In this document: piece after piece, positions 55,913 through 64,000 of the stretch
How the letters are laid out: every line of letters starts with the position of its first letter
Position numbering within the stretch: position 1 is the stretch's first letter
From: Streptomyces sp. NBC_00341
Lineage (GTDB): Bacteria > Actinomycetota > Actinomycetes > Streptomycetales > Streptomycetaceae
DNA length: 64,000 nucleotides
Direction: 5' to 3'
Assembly (NCBI RefSeq): GCF_041435055.1
Contig: NZ_CP108002.1
Location: forward strand, 248,001-312,000
Program-made: the position numbers and the translations under genes
The notes under the pieces: generated by a model
What the model saw: the letters and a program-made list of their open reading frames with translations, nothing else
What the model was told of the DNA's origin: nothing
The model's database searches: none

Positions 55913-56957
55913 GGGTGCTCTCCCCTTCGAGGACGGCGACCAGGTTCTGCTGGAGGCAGGGGCCGGACGTGGCGTGGGCGACCGCCCGCTCCGACTCGCC
56001 GCGGTGGATGCGGGCGGCGGCCTCTCCGAGGCGGATCAGCCCGGCCGCCATCAGCGGGTTGGCGGCGAGCGCGCCGCCGGACGGGTTGACGCTGACCTCG
56101 TCACCGAGGCCGAGCGCCTTGCGCAGCACCACTTCCTGGGAGCTGAACGGGGCGTGCAGCTCCGCGGTGTCGACCGGCCGTTCGAAGACCCCGGCCCGTT
56201 CGGCGGCGAGCCGGGTCGACGGCGACTCGGTGAGCTCGCGCACCCCGAGCCCGTGGGCCTCGATGCGGTGGTCGATGCCGCGGATCCAGGCGGGCCGCGC
56301 GCACAGCGCCCGCGCGGTGTCCCCGGCGGCGAGGATCACGGCGGCGGCGCCGTCGCCGATGGGCGGGCAGTCGCCGGTGCGCAAGGGCCGCACGAGGTAG
56401 TCGCCGGCCGGTACGTCTCCGCTGAGCTGGGCGTGCGGGTTGCCCGACGCGGCCTGGCGGCTGCGGGTGGCGATGGCCGTGAGGGCGCTCTCGTCGGTGT
56501 CGCCCGCGTCGATGAGCGCCTGGGCCTGGAGGGCGGCGAGTGCGACGGAGTCGGGCCACAGCGGGGCGGTGTAGTAGGGGTCGAGCTGGCGGGTGAGGAC
56601 ATCGCGCACCTGGCCGGGCGAGGACTTCCCGTACGCGTAGACGAGTGCGGTGTCGGCCTCGCCTGTCTGGATCTTCACCCAGGCCTCGTACAGGGCCCAG
56701 GCCCCGTCCATCTCCACGTGGGACTCGGAGATCGGCGGGTGCGCGCCCACGCCGTCGAGCGCCATGGTGAAGGAGAAGGCGCGGCCCGCGAGGTAGTCGC
56801 TGGAGCCGGAGCAGGTGAAGTCGATGCCGCTGGTGCGCAGACCGGTCGCGTCGAGGACCTCGTGCAGGACCGGCATCAGCATCTCGACTTCGGACAGTTC
56901 GTCGGTGCGGCGCAGATGGTCGGTCTGCGCGAAGGCGACGATCGCTACGTCCCGCAT
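55905..56957 (-). CDS. Lipid-transfer-type thiolase, second paralogue
   Basis: A 350-residue Ltp-type thiolase-fold protein (DVAIVAFAQTDHLRRTDELS; FTCSGSSDYLAGRAFSFTMA; VSVNPSGGALAANPLMAAGL). FTCSGSSDY carries a Cys at the usual nucleophile position, unlike its partner at 54746, so the two may form a heteromer. It starts directly after the stop of the OB-fold gene (TAG then ATG) and overlaps the next gene by 8 bases, so all are one operon. Confidence 0.85.
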   Translation of the reverse strand: MRDVAIVAFAQTDHLRRTDELSEVEMLMPVLHEVLDATGLRTSGIDFTCSGSSDYLAGRAFSFTMALDGVGAHPPISESHVEMDGAWALYEAWVKIQTGEADTALVYAYGKSSPGQVRDVLTRQLDPYYTAPLWPDSVALAALQAQALIDAGDTDESALTAIATRSRQAASGNPHAQLSGDVPAGDYLVRPLRTGDCPPIGDGAAAVILAAGDTARALCARPAWIRGIDHRIEAHGLGVRELTESPSTRLAAERAGVFERPVDTAELHAPFSSQEVVLRKALGLGDEVSVNPSGGALAANPLMAAGLIRLGEAAARIHRGESERAVAHATSGPCLQQNLVAVLEGESTHA

Positions 56958-57908
56958 CTAGACCAGCTCCTTGTACGCGTCGTAGTCGGCGTCCGGTTCT
57001 CCGGTCGGCCGGTAGTGGTCGGGATGGCGGCTTCCCTCGGTCCATACGGGCTCGACGCGCAGGCCCATCCGCACCTGGTCGTACGGGATGCCGCCGATCC
57101 GTGCGTGCAGGGCGAGGTCTGCGCCGTCCAGGGCGATGTGCGCGTAGACGTAGGGGACTTCGATGTCGAGGTTCTTGGCCTTGATGTTGACGACGCAGTA
57201 GGTGGTGACCGTGCCGCGTGGTCCGACCTCGACCCGTTCGTCGGTGGCGACGCCGCAGGTGGGGCAGGCGCCGCGCGGCGGTACGTACACCTTTCGGCAG
57301 GACGGGCAGCGTTCACCGACGACGCGTCGGTCCTCCAGCGCTTCGAGGTAGGAGCTCTGGGCGCGGCCCGGGGTGTAGGTGTAGTCGAGCCGGGCGGGGG
57401 TGACGATGCCGGTGACGGGTTCGGTGAACTCCCCGTCGTGCGGCGCGGGTTCACCGGATTCGCCGGGTTCGCTCCCGTACGGCTCGAAGCAGGCGATGTC
57501 CGTGATGACTCCGGTGCGGTCCTGCGCCCAGCGGACGCGGACGCGCATGCCGGTGCTGACGGCTTCGGGCCCGGATGCGTCCAGGACGTGCAGGAGCGCG
57601 GTGTCGGCCCCGTCCAGCCGTACGAGCACCCAGGCGAAGGGGGTGTCCAGGGGCTGGTCGCGGCGGGGGTGCGGGTTCCAGGCCCAGGTGGTGACCGTAC
57701 CGGTGGCGGCGACCTCGACCAGCTCGTGGAGCTCCTCCGCGGTGACGGGGTCGTACTCGACAGGCGGGACCAGGACCTTGCCGTCGCCGGTCCGCACGCC
57801 GAGCACGGTGCGTTCGCGCAGTCCGGTGAGGAACGCGCTCTGGACCGGGCCGAGGGAGCGGGTGAAGGGGAATTCGACCACCAGCGGTGCGCTGAGGATG
57901 TCGGGCAC
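56958..57908 (-). CDS. Duplicated OB-fold/DUF35 acyl-CoA-binding protein
   Basis: A 316-residue protein with two DUF35 OB-fold units. The N-terminal half (1-150, WAWNPHPRRDQPLDTPFAWV) lacks a zinc ribbon. The C-terminal half (165-316) has one: CPSCRKVYVPPRGACPTC (about residues 207-224), followed by VEVGPRGTVTTYCVVNI. DUF35 proteins accompany Ltp-type aldolases/thiolases and hold the CoA thioester. The GTG start has the strong CAGGAGAT site. Two tandem OB units in one chain is a variation on the usual single-domain partner. Confidence 0.85.
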   Translation of the reverse strand: MPDILSAPLVVEFPFTRSLGPVQSAFLTGLRERTVLGVRTGDGKVLVPPVEYDPVTAEELHELVEVAATGTVTTWAWNPHPRRDQPLDTPFAWVLVRLDGADTALLHVLDASGPEAVSTGMRVRVRWAQDRTGVITDIACFEPYGSEPGESGEPAPHDGEFTEPVTGIVTPARLDYTYTPGRAQSSYLEALEDRRVVGERCPSCRKVYVPPRGACPTCGVATDERVEVGPRGTVTTYCVVNIKAKNLDIEVPYVYAHIALDGADLALHARIGGIPYDQVRMGLRVEPVWTEGSRHPDHYRPTGEPDADYDAYKELV

Positions 57909-57922
57909 GGGTATCTCCTGAT

Positions 57923-58723
57923 TCAGGCGCGTCGGTAGACGGGCGGACGCTTCTCCGCGAAGGCGCGGGCGCCCTCCTTGGCGTCGGCGGTGGCGAAGAC
58001 CGGCCAGCCGCGCTTGAGTTCGGCGGCGAGGCCGTCGGTCTCGGTCATCTCTGCGCTCTCGTACACCGATGCCTTGACCTCCTCGACGGCGAGCGGCCCG
58101 CAGGCGTTGATCTGCTCGGCGACCGCGAGGGCCGCTTCCAGCGCGGTCCCGTCGGGGACGACCCGGCCGATCAGCCCGATCCGGGCCGCTTCCCCGGCGT
58201 CGTAGGGGCGGCCGGTGAGGAGCATTTCGAGGGCGTGGGTCCGGGCGATCTGGCGGGGCAGCCGGACGGTGGAGCCGCCGATGGGGAAGAGGCCGCGTCT
58301 GACCTCGAAGAGGCCGAAGGTGGCGCCCTCGCCCGCGATGCGGATGTCGGTGCCCTGGAGGATCTCGGTGCCGCCCGCCACGCAGTGGCCCTCGACCGCG
58401 GCGATGACCGGTTTGCGGGGGCGGTGGTGGCGCAGCATGGCCTTCCAGTGCAGGTCGGGGTCGGCCTTCATCCGGTCCCGGTAGCGCTCGCCGTCCATGC
58501 CGTCGCCCGCGAGGGCCTTGAGGTCCATGCCGGCGCAGAAGCAGCCGCCGGAGCCGGTGAGGACGACGGAGCGGATCCCGTCGTCCGCGTCGGCGGCCAG
58601 CCAGCCGTCGTACAGGCCGACCAGCATCGGCAGCGAGAGCGCGTTCTTGGCTTCCGGCCTGTTCAGGGTGAGCACCAGTGTGGCGCCTTCGCGCTGCACG
58701 GTGAGGTGTTCCGTACCGCCCAT
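57923..58723 (-). CDS. Enoyl-CoA hydratase/isomerase-family protein
   Basis: A 266-residue crotonase-fold enzyme that would add water to an enoyl-CoA. LTLNRPEAKNALSLPMLVGL, GGCFCAGMDLKAL (oxyanion hole, Gly near residue 65) and KPVIAAVEGHCVAGGTEIL (second oxyanion Gly) are present. The first gene of the minus-strand unit, it is divergent from the acyl-CoA synthetase. Confidence 0.9.
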   Translation of the reverse strand: MGGTEHLTVQREGATLVLTLNRPEAKNALSLPMLVGLYDGWLAADADDGIRSVVLTGSGGCFCAGMDLKALAGDGMDGERYRDRMKADPDLHWKAMLRHHRPRKPVIAAVEGHCVAGGTEILQGTDIRIAGEGATFGLFEVRRGLFPIGGSTVRLPRQIARTHALEMLLTGRPYDAGEAARIGLIGRVVPDGTALEAALAVAEQINACGPLAVEEVKASVYESAEMTETDGLAAELKRGWPVFATADAKEGARAFAEKRPPVYRRA

Positions 58724-58787
58724 GGTCTGTCTCCCGTCGTAAGGCTAGAACAGGTTGCAGTAGTTGGGGAGGCAGTTCAATAGTTTT

Positions 58788-58802
58788 CTGACAGTCAGTC
58801 AG
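58788..58802. promoter_or_regulatory. Palindrome in the divergent acyl-CoA spacer
   Basis: CTGAC and GTCAG flank AGTCA in a low-GC patch. TGAC/GTCA repeats of this kind are typical of TetR-family operators for acyl-CoA genes. No TetR gene is inside the window, so the regulator must be elsewhere. Confidence 0.55.
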
Positions 58803-58889
58803 TTTTCTTCGCCGGGCCCCCTTCCCACTTGTGCCGGTCGGCGCTCTAATGACCGCCGGGCCACTCAGCAACCGGGGTCAGGAGGAACG

Positions 58890-60518
58890 GTGGAGTACAA
58901 CCTTGCCGACCTGTTCGAATCGGTCGTCGACGCTGTCCCGGAACGCGAGGCGCTCGTCTACCTCGACCATCCGGGGACCGGCGCCGAGCGCAGGCTCACC
59001 TACGCGGAGCTGGACGCCGCGGCGAACCGCGTCGCCCATCATCTGATCGAGGCCGGCATCGCCCCCGGCGAGCATCTGGGGCTGCACCTGTACAACGGGG
59101 TCGAGTACCTCCAGACGGTGCTGGCCTGCCTGAAGGCGCGCATCGTCCCGGTCAACGTCAACTACCGCTACGTGGAGGAGGAGCTGGTCTACCTCTACCA
59201 GGACGCGGACCTGGCGGCGCTCGTCTTCGACGCCGAGTTCGACGAACGCGTCGCGGCCGCCGCGCCGCAGGCGCCGAAGCTCCGCCATCTCGTCCGGGTG
59301 GGAGCGCCGGCGGAAGGGGTACCGGGTCCACAGGCCGTCGCGTTCGCGGCGGCCGAGGCCGCCGGGGATCCCGGGCGCGGCTTCGCTCCCCGCTCGCCCG
59401 ACGACCAGTTCATCATCTACACGGGCGGCACCACGGGCATGCCCAAGGGTGTGATGTGGCGCCAGGAGGACCTCTTCTTCTCCGGCCTCGGCGGCGGCGC
59501 GCCGACCGGCGAGGCGGTGAAGACCCCGCAGGAGCTGGCCGAGCGGGTCGCGGCGGGCGGGGACGGCATCACCTTCTTCCCCACTCCCCCGCTGATGCAC
59601 GGCACCTCGACGCTCACGGCGTTCATCGGCTTCAACTTCGGGCAACGGGTCGTACTGCACCGCAAGTTCGTACCGCACGAGGTCCTCCGCACGATCGAGC
59701 GGGAGAAGGTCACCAGCGTGTCGCTGGTCGGCGACGCGATGCTGCGGCCCCTGATCGACGCGCTGAAGGGGCCGCTGAAGGGCACCGACTGCTCGTCGAT
59801 GTTCTCCGTCTCCAGCTCGGGCGCCGTGATGTCCGACTCGGTACGGGCGGAGTTCCAGGCACTGGTGCCCACGGTGATGCTGCTGAACAACTTCGGCTCG
59901 TCCGAGTCCGGATTCAACGGCACCGCGACGGCCGACTCCGGGCCGGAGAACGGCTTCCGGCTGCGGATGAACGCGCGTACGGCGGTGGTCGACCCGGCGA
60001 CCTACGAGCCGGTCTCCCCCGGTGAGCCGGGGCGGATCGCGCAGCGCGGCCACGTACCGCTCGGCTACTACAACGACCCCCGCAAGACCGCCGAGACGTT
60101 CTTCCGCAAGGGCGAGGAGCGGTGGGTGCTGCTCGGCGACATGGCGACGGTCGACGCCGAGGGCATCGTGACCGTGCTGGGCCGGGGTTCGCAGTGCATC
60201 AACACCGGCGGCGAGAAGGTGTACCCGGAGGAGGTCGAGCAGGCCCTCAAGGCGCATCCGGACGTGTACGACGCGCTGGTCGCCGGCGCGCCCGACGAGC
60301 GCTGGGGCAGCCAGGTCGCCGCCGTGGTGCAGCTGCGCGAGGGCGCGACGGAGCCCTCGCTCGACGACGTCCAGGCCCACTGCCGCACCCGGCTGGCCGG
60401 CTACAAGATCCCCCGGCACCTGGTGATCACCCCGCAGATCCGGCGCTCCCCCAGCGGCAAGGCGGACTACCGGTGGGCCCGCTCGGTCGTCGCTCCGGTC
60501 CGCCCGGCCGACGGCTGA
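58890..60518 (+). CDS. Acyl-CoA synthetase (AMP-forming)
   Basis: A 542-residue ANL-superfamily ligase that activates a carboxylic acid with ATP and CoA. IIYTGGTTGMPKGVMWRQED (the AMP-binding P-loop, about residues 174-193), NNFGSSESGFNGT, the Y-G/D motif LLGDMATVDAEG and the C-terminal SPSGKADYR (catalytic Lys near residue 529) are all present. The GTG start has a GGAGGAAC site. Divergent from the hydratase/thiolase unit, it likely starts the same pathway by making the acyl-CoA. Confidence 0.92.
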   Translation: MEYNLADLFESVVDAVPEREALVYLDHPGTGAERRLTYAELDAAANRVAHHLIEAGIAPGEHLGLHLYNGVEYLQTVLACLKARIVPVNVNYRYVEEELVYLYQDADLAALVFDAEFDERVAAAAPQAPKLRHLVRVGAPAEGVPGPQAVAFAAAEAAGDPGRGFAPRSPDDQFIIYTGGTTGMPKGVMWRQEDLFFSGLGGGAPTGEAVKTPQELAERVAAGGDGITFFPTPPLMHGTSTLTAFIGFNFGQRVVLHRKFVPHEVLRTIEREKVTSVSLVGDAMLRPLIDALKGPLKGTDCSSMFSVSSSGAVMSDSVRAEFQALVPTVMLLNNFGSSESGFNGTATADSGPENGFRLRMNARTAVVDPATYEPVSPGEPGRIAQRGHVPLGYYNDPRKTAETFFRKGEERWVLLGDMATVDAEGIVTVLGRGSQCINTGGEKVYPEEVEQALKAHPDVYDALVAGAPDERWGSQVAAVVQLREGATEPSLDDVQAHCRTRLAGYKIPRHLVITPQIRRSPSGKADYRWARSVVAPVRPADG

Positions 60519-60693
60519 GACGGGCCCGGCGGGCGGCGCCGTTGTCGCCCGGGGCCGATATCACCCGAGTGCGCGGCCCCGCGTCCGTCGCGGACGGGGG
60601 CCGCGGGGCACGGCGTAAGCCATTCGGGCACGTCCGGTACCCAACCGCTCACCCTGCGTGGCATCGGGGGGTGATCGCCCATAGCTTCGGCTC

Positions 60694-61767
60694 ATGAGGA
60701 AACGACACTTCACATGCCTCGTGAGCATCGCAGCCGCCTCGGCCGCCGGACTGGGCGCGGCCGTTCCGTCCGCCTCGGCCGCTGCCGCCGGCGACCGTGT
60801 GGTGTATCCGGGCCAGTCGATCCAGGCAGCCGTGGACGCCGCGCGGACCGGTGACACCATCGTCGTCCGGCCCGGCACCTACCGCGAGAGCGTGCTCATC
60901 AGCACGCCGGGCCTGACCCTGCGCGGTTCCGGGGACCGTACGGTCATCGTGCCGGACACCAGCCGCGCGCAGCCGGACAACGCCTGCGCGAAGGCCGGCA
61001 ACGGCGTCTGCGTCCAGGGCACGGCCCAGCACACCGTGGACCACGTGTCCGTCCGGTCCCTCGCGGTCACCGGATTCGCCAAGAACGGCGTATGGGCCTC
61101 CTGGACGGACGGGCTGGAGGTCCGGGACGTGACCGCGGGCTCCAACGGCACCTGGGGCATCGCCCAGCAGCGCTCCACCCGCTCCGACATCCGCGACAAC
61201 ACCGCCCGCGCCAACGGCGACGCGGGAATCTTCGTCGCCAACAGCGTGGACGAGGAGGGCGGCGCCACGGACACCATGGGCACCCGGGTCCGGGGCAACA
61301 CACTGACCGACAACCGGATCGGGTTCACCGCACGCCGCGTGCGGAACCTGCTCGTCGACGACAACACCCTCACCGCCAACTGCACCGGCGTGTTCGTCGT
61401 GGGCGACGAGGGGACGCCGAAGGCCGGCGCCATGACCATCCGGTCCAACCGGATCACCGGGAACAACAAGTTCTGCGCCGCCACCGACCGGCTGCCCGCC
61501 CTCCAGGGCTCCGGCATCGTCCTCACGGGCACCGAGACGACCCAGGTGCGCTCCAACGTGATCCGGGACAACGTGGGTGCCACCCCGCTCTCGGGCGGCG
61601 TCGTGCTGTTCAAGAGCTTCGTCGGAGCGAAGAACACCGACAACACCATCACCGGCAACCTGGTCACGGGCAACCGGCCGGCCGACCTGGCCAACGAGGA
61701 CACCGGCACCGGCAACGACTTCACCGGCAACGTCTGCACGACGTCCGCACCGGCCGGAATGTGCTGA
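60694..61767 (+). CDS. Secreted right-handed parallel beta-helix protein
   Basis: A 357-residue protein with a Sec signal peptide (CLVSIAAASAAGLGAAVPSA, cleavage after ASA) and NosD/pectate-lyase-like beta-helix coils (RDNTARANGDAGIFVAN; RGNTLTDNRIGFTARRV; RSNRITGNNKFCA; TDNTITGNLVTGN). Each coil repeats an N-x-x-T/I-x-x-N pattern. It might degrade or bind a polysaccharide, but no lyase active site can be named. A cysteine pair closes the C-terminus. It lies 35 bases from the methyltransferase and may share a transcript. Confidence 0.85.
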   Translation: MRKRHFTCLVSIAAASAAGLGAAVPSASAAAAGDRVVYPGQSIQAAVDAARTGDTIVVRPGTYRESVLISTPGLTLRGSGDRTVIVPDTSRAQPDNACAKAGNGVCVQGTAQHTVDHVSVRSLAVTGFAKNGVWASWTDGLEVRDVTAGSNGTWGIAQQRSTRSDIRDNTARANGDAGIFVANSVDEEGGATDTMGTRVRGNTLTDNRIGFTARRVRNLLVDDNTLTANCTGVFVVGDEGTPKAGAMTIRSNRITGNNKFCAATDRLPALQGSGIVLTGTETTQVRSNVIRDNVGATPLSGGVVLFKSFVGAKNTDNTITGNLVTGNRPADLANEDTGTGNDFTGNVCTTSAPAGMC

Positions 61768-61802
61768 CCGGTGCGCCCCCGTACGAGGAGAAGCGAGAGC
61801 GC

Positions 61803-62873
61803 ATGACCACCGTGAGTACCACCCCCACCACCGCTCCCGACCCGCCCGCCGCCGCAGCCGCCGCACCGCAGCCGGCGATGCGGCTGCGCGAGATCGTGTT
61901 CGGCGCCGCCTGCGCAGCCGCCGTGCGTGCCGCGTGCCGGCTCGGTGTCCCGGACGCGCTGGGCGAGACGCCGGCCACCGCCGCCGAGCTGGCCGCGGCG
62001 GTGAAGACCGAACCGGTACCGATGGAGCGGCTGCTGCGCGCCCTGTCCTGCTACGGCATCTTCACCGAGACTCCGGACGGCGCGTTCGCCCACACCGAGA
62101 TGTCGCGGCTGCTGCGCGAGGACGACCCGGACAGCCTCCGGTACATCTCGCTCTGGTGCACCGAGCCCTGGACCTGGGACGTCTGGCCCCGGCTGGACGA
62201 CGCGGTGCGCTCCGGCCGCAATGTCTTCGAGGACGTGCACGGCAAGGAGTTCTTCGACTACCTCCACCAGAACGCCCATGAGTCGGCCCAGGTCTTCAAC
62301 CGGGCCATGACCACGTCCAGCGTGCAGTCCGCGCTGGACGTCGCCGCGCTCCTCGACCTCACGGGGGTGTCCGTGGTCGCCGACATCGGCGGCGGTCAGG
62401 GGCACGTACTGGCGAGCCTGCTGGAGAAGCACCCCTCGGTGAGCGGCACCCTGATGGACCTGCCGGGTGTGGTGGCACGGGCCGACGAACGGCTGCGGGA
62501 CGGCGGCCCGCTCGCCGGCCGGACCGCCATCGTGGCCGGGGACTGCCGTGAGGGCATCCCGGTGTCGGCCGATCTCTACATCATCAAGAACATCCTGGAG
62601 TGGGACGACGACAGCACCCGCCGGGCGCTGCGCAGCGTCATCGCGGCGGCCCGTCCGGGGGCCCGGCTCGTCGTCATCGAGAACCTCGTCGACGACACCC
62701 CCTCGATGCGCTTCACCACCGCCATGGACCTGCTGCTCCTGCTGAACGTCGGCGGCGCAAAGCACACCCGGCAGAGTCTGGTGGACCGGCTGTCGGAGGC
62801 CGGACTGCTCATCGGTGAGATCCGGCAGGTCAACCCCTACCTCCACGCGTTCGAATGCGTGGTCCCGGACTGA
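61803..62873 (+). CDS. O-methyltransferase (polyketide-type)
   Basis: A 356-residue dimeric SAM-dependent O-methyltransferase, with an alanine/proline-rich N-terminus (1-25), a winged-helix dimerisation domain (30-120, LGVPDALGETPATAAELAAA) and the Rossmann domain with VVADIGGGQGHVLASLLEKH (SAM loop, about residues 197-216). MDLPGVV and LYIIKNILEWDDDSTRR are typical of polyketide OMTs such as TcmN and DnrK types. It converges on the whiE-type genes and may methylate the pigment; the association is by location only. Confidence 0.85.
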   Translation: MTTVSTTPTTAPDPPAAAAAAPQPAMRLREIVFGAACAAAVRAACRLGVPDALGETPATAAELAAAVKTEPVPMERLLRALSCYGIFTETPDGAFAHTEMSRLLREDDPDSLRYISLWCTEPWTWDVWPRLDDAVRSGRNVFEDVHGKEFFDYLHQNAHESAQVFNRAMTTSSVQSALDVAALLDLTGVSVVADIGGGQGHVLASLLEKHPSVSGTLMDLPGVVARADERLRDGGPLAGRTAIVAGDCREGIPVSADLYIIKNILEWDDDSTRRALRSVIAAARPGARLVVIENLVDDTPSMRFTTAMDLLLLLNVGGAKHTRQSLVDRLSEAGLLIGEIRQVNPYLHAFECVVPD

Positions 62874-62912
62874 TTCCACCGTTGCGGGGAAGCCCACCGC
62901 GGGCGGCACGCG

Positions 62913-62954
62913 GATCGCCCCGGGCCCGGCCGAGAGGCCGGACCCGGGGCGATC
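62913..62954. terminator. Bidirectional terminator before the whiE-type genes
   Basis: Arms of 19 bases (18 pairs, one mismatch) start GATCGCCCCGGG and surround a GAGA loop. It lies between the convergent methyltransferase and TcmI-type cyclase genes. Confidence 0.9.
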
Positions 62955-62961
62955 GTCGTCG

Positions 62962-63294
62962 TCAGGCGGAGGCGTCGCGCTCCCAGCGGTAGAACTCCTG
63001 GGCCATCGCGTCCTTGGGGCCCCGCCAGGTCTGCGGGTCGTACGGACTGATGAAGGCGGTGAGCCGGTCACTGAGTCCCCTGAACTCCGGGTGCTCGGTC
63101 ACCTTGGCGATCTCCGGACCGGGCGGCCGCTCGGACTCGATCATGTGCAGGTAGACGTCGCCGAACTGGAAGAGCTTGCGCCGGGTGACGCCGACCAGAT
63201 GCGGCAGCTCGCTGCTGTCGGAGGCGGCGAACAGTTCGGCGATGTCCGGCGCCGACTCCGGTGCCATCCGGGCGACGATCAGTGCGTGGTGCAT
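62962..63294 (-). CDS. TcmI-type polyketide cyclase (WhiE ORFVII-like)
   Basis: A 110-residue cyclase of the TcmI family, which folds and closes the last rings of type II polyketides. HHALIVARMAPESAPDIAEL, ELPHLVGVTRRKLFQFGDVY and the ending KDAMAQEFYRWE are all characteristic. The ATG at MHHALIVAR gives the standard length. It is the last gene of the leftward pigment operon. Confidence 0.92.
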   Translation of the reverse strand: MHHALIVARMAPESAPDIAELFAASDSSELPHLVGVTRRKLFQFGDVYLHMIESERPPGPEIAKVTEHPEFRGLSDRLTAFISPYDPQTWRGPKDAMAQEFYRWERDASA

Positions 63295-63370
63295 CGGGTG
63301 GTGCCTTTCTGATACCCGGCCCGGTACCCGGCGCGGGGGCCGGGTGACCGGACCGTCGGCGGACGGGACG

Positions 63371-64000
<630 letters not shown>

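Noticed and set aside
54746..58723. A complete cholesterol catabolism cluster
   Set aside because: Only thiolase, OB-fold, hydratase and ligase genes are present. Ring-cleavage and acyl-CoA dehydrogenase genes are missing from the window.

Overview
The window is chromosomal DNA from a Streptomyces (or very close relative). The evidence is the very high GC content with GC-rich third codon positions, GTG starts, geosmin synthase, a WhiE-type spore-pigment polyketide edge, a LitR/LitS light-response pair, an NsdA-like regulator, and gene families typical of the genus (DUF6221, DUF6381). I see no insertion sequence, integrase, phage module or CRISPR array. The only RNA gene I found is an initiator tRNA. 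Species cannot be told from the window.

Layout. 1-2.3 kb: end of a PfkB sugar kinase, then an ECF sigma factor overlapping a partner gene of unknown function. 2.8-6.6 kb: a DUF917 protein and an OPT transporter, divergent from an IclR regulator that probably controls them. 6.7-7.8 kb: a methyltransferase and a DUF1905 protein. 7.8-11.7 kb: a sugar-binding lipoprotein, and a GH13 glucosidase overlapping an endonuclease/phosphatase-family gene. Both transcription units carry the same LacI-type operator motif. 12-21.5 kb: an eight-gene yhf-type operon (yhfZ, yhfY, yhfU, yhfT, php, yhfS, yhfX, yhfW) with a DHA2 exporter divergent from it. A 24-bp operator-like palindrome precedes yhfZ and is repeated in front of yhfY. 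This poorly understood pathway is the best candidate in the window for a little-described system.

21.6-33.6 kb is ordinary accessory chromosome: a P-loop kinase, a TauE/SafE permease, two AraC-regulator/transporter pairs, a GNAT acetyltransferase, an Old Yellow Enzyme divergent from a MerR regulator with a classic 19-bp-spacer promoter, tRNA-fMet, several small conserved proteins, an AA10 polysaccharide monooxygenase with a DasR-type site, and DUF4230 and DUF4389 membrane proteins. 33.7-41.9 kb: a VanZ protein with a histone-H1-like tail, then a light-response locus (FAD oxidoreductase, LitR B12-type repressor, LitS sigma factor, SDR/DUF2867 protein, photolyase) and a DUF1275 protein. No carotenoid biosynthesis genes lie inside the window.

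42-54.7 kb: a lone L33 gene, a PAS-SpoIIE phosphatase, the NsdA-like regulator divergent from a phosphotransferase with a TTA (bldA) codon, a secreted amidase and geosmin synthase separated by a DasR-like palindrome, a GH95 fucosidase whose 3' end overlaps geosmin synthase antisense, and two small conserved proteins. 54.7-60.5 kb: two lipid-transfer-type thiolases, a duplicated OB-fold protein and an enoyl-CoA hydratase, divergent from an acyl-CoA synthetase. 60.7 kb to the end: a secreted parallel beta-helix protein, an O-methyltransferase, and the left edge of a WhiE-like type II polyketide cluster (TcmI-type cyclase, aromatase/cyclase, partial acyl carrier protein). The ketosynthase genes must lie beyond position 64000.

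Start sites were chosen by family length, Shine-Dalgarno match and neighbour spacing. All homology statements come from reading the translations, not from database searches.
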